NCBI RefSeq assembly: GCF_901482445.1
Contig: NZ_LR590477.1
Span: forward strand, 1,302,001 to 1,366,000
Direction of reading: 5' to 3'
Origin: Neisseria lactamica
Lineage (GTDB): Bacteria > Pseudomonadota > Gammaproteobacteria > Burkholderiales > Neisseriaceae
DNA: 64,000 nucleotides
Part shown: positions 18,463 through 25,776 of the stretch, piece after piece
Layout of the letters: the number at the start of each line of letters is the position of its first letter
Position numbering within the stretch: position 1 is the stretch's first letter
Translations under genes and position numbers: made by a program
The notes under the pieces: model-generated
What the model was told of the DNA's origin: nothing
Database searches by the model: none
What the model saw: only the letters and a program-made list of their open reading frames with translations

Positions 18463-18480
18463 TTGATACAAAGCAGGTAA

Positions 18481-18590
18481 CTAAAAGGAACGTTTGACGG
18501 CAAAGAAGAAACTAAAATAAAGGATTACACTTGGCATCATCAAGATACCGGATGTATCGGCTGGAAAGCGATGAACACAAGAAGATAATT
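18481..18590 (+). pseudogene. Remnant of a WHH-type nuclease toxin tip
   Basis: Reading from 18481, the frame gives GTFDGKEETKIKDYTWHHQD followed by TG up to base 18552. A one-base shift then gives RMYRLESDEHKK. The composite resembles the WHH-motif nuclease tips of polymorphic toxins (YTWHH..DTGRM..L....H). Only the region around the first catalytic histidines survives; the expected later HTGG segment is missing and the frame is broken. There is no start codon or upstream toxin body. It immediately precedes a small AT-rich gene, the standard tip/immunity order. Recognition is by motif reading alone. Confidence 0.6.
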
Positions 18591-18977
18591 ATGTGGAAAA
18601 TTTATAAAGAAAATAGCACCGACTTAAATTTTGCCCTAGGCAGTATATATTGCCAAGCAATCAATATTACCGAATTTAAAATGTGGGTCGAAAAAATCAT
18701 AAGGGAAATGGATTTAGATGAAATTCCAAATTATTTTTTTGATTTAACAGATCTTCAATCACTATTCCATCTAATTGATATTATAGGATTTGTTCCCGAA
18801 AATAACTTATCAAAAAATCAGGATAATGCATTAACAGGCATTGCCTTCTTAAGGGGGATAGATGTCTATGACCCTCCCGTTTCAAAAGAAAAAGCATTAA
18901 AAGCCTTAAAGAAACATCCTGAAATTTATCAGAAGTTTCGACATTTCTTTCCGTTTGTAGAGCTGCCCCCGCTTTAA
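18591..18977 (+). CDS. Probable orphan immunity protein
   Basis: A 128-residue acidic, AT-rich protein that I do not recognise as a named family. It has no signal peptide or membrane segment. The ATG at 18591 follows an AAGAAG ribosome site by six bases; a longer frame opens upstream but runs through the toxin stub. Its position directly after a WHH nuclease remnant, its size, its acidity and its low GC relative to anmK and mafA all fit an immunity protein left behind after loss of its toxin. The name of the toxin it neutralises, if any, is unknown. Confidence 0.6.
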   Translation: MWKIYKENSTDLNFALGSIYCQAINITEFKMWVEKIIREMDLDEIPNYFFDLTDLQSLFHLIDIIGFVPENNLSKNQDNALTGIAFLRGIDVYDPPVSKEKALKALKKHPEIYQKFRHFFPFVELPPL

Positions 18978-18984
18978 ACAGTCA

Positions 18985-19026
18985 AAATGCCGTCTGAAAG
19001 ACCGTTCCGCCGTTCAGACGGCATTT
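18985..19026. repeat. 42-bp direct repeat, right copy (also a terminator)
   Basis: Identical to the repeat at 18421-18462, 564 bases away. It ends the immunity-like gene and lies directly before the mafA promoter. Confidence 0.85.
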
Positions 19027-19038
19027 CCGCCCCTTTTG

Positions 19039-19067
19039 TTTACAAAATCTTAAAATCCCTTTACACT
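19039..19067 (+). promoter_or_regulatory. Predicted mafA promoter
   Basis: TTTACA and TACACT are separated by 17 bases, 32 bases upstream of the mafA start. The spacing is ideal and both boxes are near consensus. It would drive the mafA-mafB-mafI operon. Confidence 0.55.
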
Positions 19068-19099
19068 CAAAATCCGTTCAACATCAAACAAACCCCGCT

Positions 19100-20041
19100 A
19101 TGAAAATCCTGCTCCTCCTCATCCCTCTCGTCCTCGCCGCCTGCGGCACACTGACCGGTATTCCCGCCCACGGCGGCGGCAAACGCTTTGCCGTCGAACA
19201 AGAACTCGTCGCCGCATCGTCCCGCGCCGCCGTCAAAGAAATGGATTTGTCCGCCCTGAAAGGACGCAAAGCCGCCCTTTACGTCTCCGTTATGGGCGAC
19301 CAAGGTTCGGGCAACATAAGCGGCGGACGCTACTCTATCGACGCACTGATACGCGGCGGCTACCACAACAACCCCGACAGCAGCACCCAATACAGCTACC
19401 CCGCCTACGACACTACCGCCACCACCAAATCCGACGCGCTCTCCAGCGTAACCACTTCCACATCGGTCTTAAACGCCCCCGCCGCCGCCCTGACGAAAAA
19501 CAACGGGCGCAAAGGCGAACGCTCCGCCGGACTGTCCGTCAACGGTACGGGCGACTACCGCAACGAAACCCTGCTTGCCAATCCCCGCGACGTTTCCTTC
19601 CTGACCAACCTCATTCAAACCGTCTTCTACCTGCGCGGCATCGAGGTCGTACCGCCCGAATACGCCGACACCGACGTATTCGTAACCGTCGACGTATTCG
19701 GCACCGTCCGCAGCCGTACCGAACTGCACCTCTACAACGCCGAAACCCTTAAAGCCCAAACCAAGCTCGAATATTTCGCCGTCGACCGCGACAGCCGGAA
19801 ACTGCTGATTGCCCCTAAAACCGCCGCCTACGAATCCCAATACCAAGAACAATACGCCCTCTGGATGGGACCTTACAGCGTCGGCAAAACCGTCAAAGCC
19901 TCAGACGGCCTGATGGTCGATTTCTCCGACATCACCCCCTACGGCGACACGACCGCCCAAAACCGTCCCGACTTCAAACAAAACAACGGTAAAAACCCCG
20001 ATGTCGGTAACGAAGTCATCCGCCGCCGCAAAGGAGGATAA
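19100..20041 (+). CDS. mafA: MafA lipoprotein (multiple adhesin family)
   Basis: MafA is a neisserial outer-membrane lipoprotein encoded next to MafB toxins. It was first described as a glycolipid-binding adhesin and may help secrete or display MafB. The 313-residue protein has a lipobox (LVLAAC, Cys15), so it is lipid-anchored after an N-terminal signal peptide. The mature part has no further membrane segment, and the C-terminus is basic (EVIRRRKGG). It is intact and has neisserial GC and codon use, in contrast to the AT-rich immunity genes around it. The mafB start follows three bases after its stop, so the two are translationally coupled. Confidence 0.93.
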   Translation: MKILLLLIPLVLAACGTLTGIPAHGGGKRFAVEQELVAASSRAAVKEMDLSALKGRKAALYVSVMGDQGSGNISGGRYSIDALIRGGYHNNPDSSTQYSYPAYDTTATTKSDALSSVTTSTSVLNAPAAALTKNNGRKGERSAGLSVNGTGDYRNETLLANPRDVSFLTNLIQTVFYLRGIEVVPPEYADTDVFVTVDVFGTVRSRTELHLYNAETLKAQTKLEYFAVDRDSRKLLIAPKTAAYESQYQEQYALWMGPYSVGKTVKASDGLMVDFSDITPYGDTTAQNRPDFKQNNGKNPDVGNEVIRRRKGG

Positions 20042-20044
20042 ACC

Positions 20045-21448
20045 GTGAAACCGCTGCGCAGACTGACAAACCTCCTTGCCGCCTGCGCCGTAGCGGCGGC
20101 CGCACTCATACAGCCCGCCCTCGCCGCAGAATTGGCGCAAGACCCGTTCATTACCGATAACGCCCAACGGCAGCACTACGAACCCGGAGGCAAATACCAC
20201 CTCTTCGGCGACCCGCGCGGCAGCGTCTCCGACCGCACCGGCAAAATCAATATCATCCAAGACTATACCCACCGGATGGGCAACCTGCTCATCCAACAGG
20301 CGGCAATCCAAGGCAATCTTGGTTACACCGTCCGCTTTTCAGGACACGGATACGAAGAACACGCCCCCTTCGACAACCACGCCGCCGACAGCGCAAGCGA
20401 AGAACAAGGCAACGTTGACGACGGCTTTACCGTATACCGGCTCAACTGGGAAGGACACGAACACCATCCCGCCGATGCCTACGACGGGCCCAAAGGCAGC
20501 GACTATCCCGACCCCACGGGCGCAAGGGACGAATACACCTATCACGTCAACGGCACAGCCCGCAGTATCAAACTCAATCCGACCGACACCCGCAGCATCC
20601 GGCAACGCCTGTCCGACAACTACAACAATCTCGGCAGCAATTTCTCCGACCGCGCCGATGAAGCCAACAAAAAAATGTTCGAGCACAATGCCAAGCTCGA
20701 CCGCTGGGGCAACAGCATGGAGTTTGTCAACGGTATTGCCGCCGGAGCGCTCAACCCCTTTATCAGCGCGGGCGAAGCCTTGGGCATAGGCGACATACTG
20801 TACGGAACGCGCTATGCCATAGACAAAGCCGCGATGCGCAACATCGCCCCCTTGCCCGCCGAGGGCAAATTCGCCGTCATCGGCGGCTTGGGCAGCGTGG
20901 CGGGCTTTGAAAAGAATACGCGCGAAGCCGTTGACCGGTGGATACAGGAAAACCCCAATGCCGCCGAAACCGTCGAAGCCGTCTTCAACGTTGCCGCCGC
21001 CGCCAAAGCCGCGAAGTTGGCAAAGGCGGCAAAACCGGGGAAAGCTGCGGTTAGCGGGGATTTTGCTGATTCTTATAAAAAGAAATTGGCTTTGTCTGAT
21101 AGTGCGAGACAGTTATATCAAAATGCAAAGTATAGAGAAGCTCTAGATATACATTATGAAGATTTAATTAGAAGAAAAACTGGTGGTTCATCAAAATTTA
21201 TTAACGGTAGAGAAATTGACGCTGTCACGAATGATGCTTTAATACAAGCCAAAAGAACAATTTCAGCAATAGATAAACCTAAAAATTTCTTAAATCAAAA
21301 AAATAGAAAGCAAATTAAAGCAACCATCGAAGCAGCAAACCAACAGGGAAAACGTGCAGAATTTTGGTTTAAATACGGTGTTCATTCACAAGTTAAGTCA
21401 TATATTGAATCAAAAGGCGGCATTGTTAAAACAGGTTTAGGAGATTAA
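20045..21448 (+). CDS. mafB: MafB secreted toxin with restriction-endonuclease-like tip
   Basis: MafB proteins are secreted polymorphic toxins used in competition between neisseriae. The 467-residue protein starts at GTG 20045 with a signal peptide (about residues 1-27, ending PALA-AE). It continues with the conserved MafB N-terminal domain (DUF1020; HYEPGGKYHLFGDPRG, YTHRMGNLLIQQ) and a helical AAAKAAKLAKAAKPGKA linker near 320-340. The tip after residue 340 is different in composition: AT-rich, lysine-rich, without signal. It contains GREIDAVTNDALIQAKRT, with Asp392, Gln401 and Lys403 arranged like the D...(E/Q)xK active site of restriction-endonuclease-fold nucleases. DNA or RNA cleavage is therefore the likely activity, by motif inference. 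The GC drop at the linker marks the cassette exchange point. Confidence 0.9.
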   Translation: MKPLRRLTNLLAACAVAAAALIQPALAAELAQDPFITDNAQRQHYEPGGKYHLFGDPRGSVSDRTGKINIIQDYTHRMGNLLIQQAAIQGNLGYTVRFSGHGYEEHAPFDNHAADSASEEQGNVDDGFTVYRLNWEGHEHHPADAYDGPKGSDYPDPTGARDEYTYHVNGTARSIKLNPTDTRSIRQRLSDNYNNLGSNFSDRADEANKKMFEHNAKLDRWGNSMEFVNGIAAGALNPFISAGEALGIGDILYGTRYAIDKAAMRNIAPLPAEGKFAVIGGLGSVAGFEKNTREAVDRWIQENPNAAETVEAVFNVAAAAKAAKLAKAAKPGKAAVSGDFADSYKKKLALSDSARQLYQNAKYREALDIHYEDLIRRKTGGSSKFINGREIDAVTNDALIQAKRTISAIDKPKNFLNQKNRKQIKATIEAANQQGKRAEFWFKYGVHSQVKSYIESKGGIVKTGLGD

Positions 21449-21450
21449 AC

Positions 21451-21810
21451 ATGGCATCATATGTTTCCATAAAAGGATGGATTGAATGCTCTGACGATGA
21501 TATAAAAATCATCCAAGAAAACATTAATAATTTTTGGAATAATTGTCCCTTTAATATCGAAGAGAAAGAATCTGCAAAAATATATAAAAGCGGGTGGGTT
21601 TTCCCGACAAATAGTTTTAATTGGAGCAGCTATATTTTTTTTGGTGCATGCGTAAAATCTTATTTCATGATTTATTTTGAAAAATGTATTAAAACAATAA
21701 TGGAATTGGATATTGAAATATCAGGTTTTTTTGAATTAGATTATTATGAAGATGGTTATAAAGTAAATTGGAAAATAAATAATGGCAATTTAATACAAAC
21801 AACTGATTAA
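21451..21810 (+). CDS. mafI: MafI immunity protein for the complete MafB
   Basis: A 119-residue acidic, aromatic-rich cytoplasmic protein that begins two bases after the mafB stop, the invariant position of the cognate immunity gene in maf loci. It would bind and block the nuclease tip in the producing cell. There is no signal peptide; the sequence (WIECSDDDIKIIQ, FFELDYYEDGYKVNWKI) is AT-rich like the toxin tip, so toxin tip and immunity gene travelled together. I do not recognise a named immunity family. The assignment rests on position, size and composition. Confidence 0.8.
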   Translation: MASYVSIKGWIECSDDDIKIIQENINNFWNNCPFNIEEKESAKIYKSGWVFPTNSFNWSSYIFFGACVKSYFMIYFEKCIKTIMELDIEISGFFELDYYEDGYKVNWKINNGNLIQTTD

Positions 21811-21873
21811 ATGGACAAATATAAGTTAGATTGGACACCTAAACCTAGAAATTGCCTGAAACTCAATTTGGTT

Positions 21874-21888
21874 TTCAGACAACCTTTT
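21874..21888. other. Degenerate uptake sequence after mafI
   Basis: TTCAGACAACCTTTT is the complement of AAAAGGTTGTCTGAA, one base from the AGGTCGTCTGAA dialect. The left arm (CCTGAAAC) is decayed. It looks like the relic of a terminator from a neisserial lineage with another uptake dialect. Confidence 0.4.
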
Positions 21889-21956
21889 CCCGTATCGGCA
21901 GACTATGAATTTACAGCTATCGGGAAATTGAGGATAGAGAAAATTCCATACGCTAA

Positions 21957-22499
21957 GCCGTTGACCGGTGGATACGGGAAAATCCCAATGCCGCCGAAAC
22001 CATCGAAGCCCTGGCCAACGTCCTGCCGTTTGCCAAAGTCAAAAACCTGACAAAGGCGGCAAAAGTAGCCAAAGCCGCGAAGTTGGCAAAGGCGGCAAAA
22101 CCGGGGAAGGCGAAGGTCAGCGGGGATTTTGCTGTTGCCACACAAGCCAAATACAAGCAATATGGGGATGCGCATTCTGCCAATGCCCAATCGGCATTAG
22201 CTAAGAAATTGTCAGGTTTGGAAGATGCTCAAAATAGTGCGTCTAGGACAAAAACTTTACCTGATGGGAGAATCAGGTATTATGAAGCTGAGCGATTTGC
22301 TAGAACCGAGGGAAGAACGAGGGGTAATAGCTTTGTTACAGAATATAATCCTAAAACAGGCAGTACCCGACAATGGACGGAAAATTATGACCATAGCGGG
22401 AACGTAACTATGGTTCATCCTAAATCAATTAACGGACAAAGTGTAACCTCTCAGCATTATCCACCAACAAAACAGGAATTAGATTCATGGAAAAAATAA
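21957..22499 (+). pseudogene. Orphan MafB C-terminal cassette (silent toxin tip 2)
   Basis: From 21957 the frame reads AVDRWIRENPNAAETIEAL, the same linker as in the intact MafB (AVDRWIQENPNAAETVEAV). It then gives a lysine/alanine linker, KVSGDFAVATQAKYKQYGDA, and a new tip ending HYPPTKQELDSWKK. There is no signal peptide or start codon; a TAA at 21954 replaces the conserved Glu codon. This is the classical orphan mafB-CT module, silent unless recombined onto the expressed mafB through the shared linker. The tip (RTRGNSFVTEYNPKTGSTRQW, GNVTMVHPKSINGQ) is a polymorphic-toxin type whose named family I cannot give. The tip frame itself is intact. Confidence 0.85.
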
Positions 22500-22717
22500 C
22501 TCAACAATACGCATATTCTGAACTGCTCAGATTGTTCAATCAAAACGCTTCGGATGAAAAAATTGCGAATCTTGCTTTTGATTTTCTGTATGCTTGGTCA
22601 AAAGATAATTCTCCAGAATCGCGTAATATAATCTATGATTTAGCACTTATCGGTGAACCGGGTATGGAACTGACCCGTAATGACATAAAAGAATTGATTG
22701 ACAGTTTAGTTGAGTAA
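22487..22717 (+). CDS. mafI: Immunity protein for orphan cassette 2
   Basis: A 76-residue acidic protein whose ATG lies inside the last codons of the toxin tip (13-base overlap, ATG within the TCATGG coding Ser-Trp). It is predicted to be helical, with a conserved-looking EPGMELTRNDIKELIDSL end. A truncated paralogue with EPGMELNKDKIMALINSL is found at 37694-37870 in this window. The linkage shows it is the cognate immunity gene of the second tip. The family is not recognised by name. It would need a promoter of its own or read-through from mafA. Confidence 0.75.
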   Translation: MEKITQQYAYSELLRLFNQNASDEKIANLAFDFLYAWSKDNSPESRNIIYDLALIGEPGMELTRNDIKELIDSLVE

Positions 22718-22749
22718 GTATAGGTTAGGCTGAAAATCCCACAATCAAA

Positions 22750-22788
22750 AGGTCGTCTGAAACTGCTTTTAATTTCCAAACGACCTTT
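22750..22788. terminator. Degenerate terminator with a variant uptake sequence
   Basis: AGGTCGTCTGAA at 22750-22761 differs from the window's standard core (GCCGTCTGAA) by one base and equals the dialect I recall for N. mucosa-like species. The opposing arm (ACGACCTTT) is only partly complementary. Confidence 0.55.
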
Positions 22789-22840
22789 CCTTCATTTGAA
22801 ACAGGATATTGAGAACTAAGTTCTTCAAAAATCCTACACC

Positions 22841-23491
22841 TGCTCCTTCCACGGCAGCACCTTGGTCAAAACGGCAGACGGCTACAAAGCTATTGCCCGT
22901 ATCTAGGTCGGAGACCGCGTCTTTGCCAAGGACGAGGCAAGCGGGGAAACAGGATACAAACCCGTTACCGCCCAATACGGCAATCCGTATCGGGAAACCG
23001 TTTACATTGAAGTTTCAGACGGCATCGGCAACAGCCAAACCCTGATTTCCAACCGCATCCATCCGTTTTATTCGGACGGCAAATGGATTAAGGCGGAAGA
23101 CTTAAAGGCGGGAATCAGGCTGTTATCCGAAAGCGGTGCAGAGCAGGCCGTTCAAAGCGTTACCGTTAAACCAAAACCGCTCAAAGCCTACAATCTGACC
23201 GTTGCCGACTGGCATACTTACTTCGTCAAGGGCAATCAGGCGGAGACGGAAGGGGTTTGGGTTCATAATTCTTGTCCGCCCAAAAGAACAGGAAGCTCCA
23301 AGAATGAAAAACATGGAGACGGCGGTCGAAGTCAAATATCAGCGGAATCAAAAATTACTGAATTAACAAATAAAATTATTCCCGGAATGTCCAAAAATGA
23401 ACGCTTAAAGATTAAGCAAAAAATCAAAAATATTGCCAAAAATGCCAATCGAAAAACAAAAGGAGAAGAGCATGGTCGACGCGGTCGTTAA
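22841..23491 (+). pseudogene. Orphan HINT-domain toxin cassette with internal stop (tip 3)
   Basis: The frame from Cys at 22841 (CSFHGSTLVKTADGYKAIARI) is a pretoxin-HINT (hedgehog/intein) domain running to GVWVHN near 23266. It is followed by a 60-residue basic tip (EKHGDGGRSQIS, KGEEHGRRGR) ending at 23491. HINT domains are thought to release toxin tips by self-cleavage, and the N-terminal Cys and C-terminal His-Asn needed for that are visible. A TAG at 22904, where related frames should read through (RI-x-VGD), interrupts the domain, and there is no start codon upstream. It is thus a silent, damaged module. Its tip overlaps the following immunity gene by 20 bases. Confidence 0.8.
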
Positions 23492-23927
23492 AACTCCCGA
23501 ATTTTTACCTTTTACTTCTGTAGGAATATTCCGTTTTGGTGCGGATATAACACAGTACAAAAACATACTGGAAACTTTTATGTATGAACCTCCTGATGAG
23601 TTTGGAACAGAATATTATGAATCTCCCGACTCAAATTTACTCATTTCCGTCAAAAAAAACAAAATTATTTCGATATTTTGTTATCAGGAGCTATATTTTA
23701 TGGGCGTTAATATAATAGGTCTGAATTTTGAAGATTTTAAACAGCTTTTCCATCACCCTAAATCATACGGTGTTGATAAATATTATTTATCAAATGAATC
23801 TTATCCGACATATGTCTATGAGTTTGATGAAATAGGAGTACAAGCTTGGGAAGCAAAAGGGAAAATTGTTACTATCATTGCCGGGGGCAAAGACAATTAT
23901 TCGACAGAACCTTACTACGATGAATAA
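23472..23927 (+). CDS. mafI: Immunity protein for HINT cassette 3
   Basis: A 151-residue acidic, AT-rich protein without signal or membrane segments. The ATG at 23472 follows a GGAGAAGAG ribosome site by two or three bases and lies inside the 3' end of the toxin frame, the standard overlap. The frame is intact even though the toxin is broken, as expected if immunity is retained under selection. I recognise no named family; motifs such as GIFRFGADITQYKNIL and YVYEFDEIGVQAWEAKGKI are noted for future matching. An upstream ATG (23433) lies within the toxin and lacks a ribosome site. Confidence 0.7.
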   Translation: MVDAVVKTPEFLPFTSVGIFRFGADITQYKNILETFMYEPPDEFGTEYYESPDSNLLISVKKNKIISIFCYQELYFMGVNIIGLNFEDFKQLFHHPKSYGVDKYYLSNESYPTYVYEFDEIGVQAWEAKGKIVTIIAGGKDNYSTEPYYDE

Positions 23928-23941
23928 CATTACAGAAAAGA

Positions 23942-23990
23942 AACAAGAAACGGTACATTTGATAAAAACCTAAATCGTATTGGAGATTAA
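23942..23990 (+). pseudogene. Last codons of a lost toxin tip (tip 4)
   Basis: An in-frame string, TRNGTFDKNLNRIGD and stop at 23988-23990, lies six bases before the next small gene. It has no start and no upstream body. By position and its Gly-Asp end it looks like the stub of a deleted toxin tip in front of its immunity gene. The evidence is positional and weak. Confidence 0.35.
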
Positions 23991-23995
23991 TTATT

Positions 23996-24373
23996 ATGTG
24001 TGAGTTCAAGGATTTTAGAAGAAACATCCCTTGTTTTGAAGAGTATGACGAAAATTCATTTATTGGCAAATGGTATGATGACGGGGTGTGGGATGATGAA
24101 GAATATTGGAAGTTGGAGAATGATTTAATCGAGGTTAGGAGAAAATATCCTTATCCGATGGATATACCAAGGGATATTGTGATTGGAATCGGTACCATTA
24201 TTGATTTTTTAATGGTTCCAAATTGGGAGCTTTTTGAAATTAAAGCTTCCCCTTGGTTGCCTGATAGTGTGGGAATTCATGAACGTTATGAAAGATTCAC
24301 AACGATGCTCCGTTATATTTTTACCGAGATAGACATAGTCAACGTGCGATTTGATTATTACAACAAAAAATAG
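23996..24373 (+). CDS. Orphan immunity-like protein (module 4)
   Basis: A 125-residue acidic protein rich in Trp, Tyr and Asp (WYDDGVWDDEEYWKLENDLIE), with no signal peptide. The ATG at 23996 is preceded by TTGGAGAT, an acceptable ribosome site. It shares size, charge, AT-richness and location with the other immunity genes of the island and follows a toxin stub. It is not assigned to a named family. A hydrophobic stretch (IVIGIGTIIDFLMV) near residue 62 looks like a buried strand/helix rather than a membrane anchor. Confidence 0.6.
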   Translation: MCEFKDFRRNIPCFEEYDENSFIGKWYDDGVWDDEEYWKLENDLIEVRRKYPYPMDIPRDIVIGIGTIIDFLMVPNWELFEIKASPWLPDSVGIHERYERFTTMLRYIFTEIDIVNVRFDYYNKK

Positions 24374-24430
24374 CAAAACCCGGCAATCAAAGCTCGTCTG
24401 ATATAATCGATATATCCTTTTAAACGAAAA

Positions 24431-25570
24431 ATGAATATGTTTAAAAAATTCAAACCGGTATTGTTGTCATTTTTTGCACTTGTATTTGCCTTTTGGCTGG
24501 GGACGGGTATTGCCTATGAGATTAATCCGCGTTGGTTTTTGAGCGATACGGCAACTGAAATACCTGAAAATCCGAATGCTTTTGTGGCGAAACTTGCCCG
24601 CCTGTTCCGAAATGCCGACAGGGCGGTTGTCATCGTGAAGGAATCGATGAGGACGGAGGAAAGTCTTGCCGAAACTGCGGATGACGGTCCGTTGCAGTCG
24701 GAGAAGGATTATCTTGCGCTCGCTATCCGGCTCAGTCGTTTGAAAGAAAAGGCGAAATGGTTTCACGTAACGGAGCAGGAACATGGGGAAGAGGTCTGGC
24801 TGGATTACTATATCGGCGAGGGCGGTTTGGTTGCGGTTTCGCTTTTGCAACGCTCGCCGGAAGCGTTTGTTAATGCCGAATATCTGTATCGGAACGATCG
24901 TCCGTTTTCTGTAAATGTGTACGGCGGAACGGTTCACGGGGAAAATTATGAAACGACAGGAGAATATCGGGTTATTTGGCAACCGGACGGTTCGGTATTT
25001 GATGCGGCGGGGCGCGGGAAAATCGGGGAGGATGTTTATGAGCATTGCCTCGGGTGTTATCAGATGGCCCGGGTATATTTGGCGAAATACCGGGATGTCG
25101 CGAATGACGAGCAGAAGGTTTGGGACTTCCGCGAAGAGAGCAACCGGATTGCATCGGACTCGCGCGATTCTGTGTTTTATCAGAATATGCGGGAATTGAT
25201 GCCCCGGGGGATGAAGGCAAACAGTCTTGTGGTCGGCTATGATGCGGACGGTCTGCCGCAGAAAGTCTATTGGAGTTTCGACAATGGGAAAAAACGCCAG
25301 AGTTTCGAATATTATTTGAAAAACGGAAATCTTTTTATTGCACAATCTTCGACGGTAGCATTGAAAGCGGATGGCGTAACGGCGGATATACAGACCTATC
25401 ATGCGCAACAGACGTGGTATTTGGATGGCGGGCGGATTATCCGCGAAGAGAAACAGGGGGACAAACTGCCTGATTTTCCTTTGAACTTGGAAGATTTGGA
25501 AAAAGAGGTGAGCCGTTATGCAGAGGCTGCGGCGAGACGTTCGGGCGGCAGGCGCGACCTTTCTCACTGA
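24431..25570 (+). CDS. Conserved-looking membrane-anchored protein of the Maf island
   Basis: A 379-residue protein of unknown function. Residues 9-29 form one hydrophobic segment (VLLSFFALVFAFWLGTGIAY) without a lipobox or clear cleavage site, so it is probably an inner-membrane protein anchored by its N-terminus with a large periplasmic domain. The rest is soluble, with a C-x2-C (EHCLGCYQ) near residue 204 and a basic C-terminus. GC content and codon use are close to chromosomal average, unlike the AT-rich immunity genes around it, so it may be a resident or helper gene of the maf locus rather than cargo. An uptake-sequence terminator follows it. Confidence 0.6.
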   Translation: MNMFKKFKPVLLSFFALVFAFWLGTGIAYEINPRWFLSDTATEIPENPNAFVAKLARLFRNADRAVVIVKESMRTEESLAETADDGPLQSEKDYLALAIRLSRLKEKAKWFHVTEQEHGEEVWLDYYIGEGGLVAVSLLQRSPEAFVNAEYLYRNDRPFSVNVYGGTVHGENYETTGEYRVIWQPDGSVFDAAGRGKIGEDVYEHCLGCYQMARVYLAKYRDVANDEQKVWDFREESNRIASDSRDSVFYQNMRELMPRGMKANSLVVGYDADGLPQKVYWSFDNGKKRQSFEYYLKNGNLFIAQSSTVALKADGVTADIQTYHAQQTWYLDGGRIIREEKQGDKLPDFPLNLEDLEKEVSRYAEAAARRSGGRRDLSH

Positions 25571-25574
25571 ACGC

Positions 25575-25608
25575 AAATGCCGTCTGAAACCGGTTTTCAG
25601 ACGGCATT
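25575..25608 (+). terminator. Uptake-sequence terminator in the Maf island
   Basis: Standard facing ATGCCGTCTGAA copies follow the membrane-anchored protein gene directly. Confidence 0.75.
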
Positions 25609-25655
25609 GGAGAGTCAGACGCTTTTTGCAATGCCGTATATGCCGAATCCGATTC

Positions 25656-25766
25656 GCAACAAATTGAAAACCACAATCCAAAAAACGGAAATACACATTA
25701 AATAACTTAAATATTAATTTAAAAGGCAAGCCAACAGAGTTAAAATTTAAATTCCCTGCTAGATAA
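25656..25766 (+). pseudogene. C-terminal remnant of a toxin tip (tip 5)
   Basis: The frame ending with TAA at 25764 reads KYTLNNLNINLKGKPTELKF then KFPAR. It has no start, and its upstream part merges into unrelated sequence. It precedes a small immunity-like gene by ten bases, the same arrangement as the other modules. The strand-like polar pattern ending in a basic tail resembles the ends of CDI/Maf tips. It is called a remnant by position and style only. Confidence 0.4.
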
Positions 25767-25776
25767 GGATGTTTTA

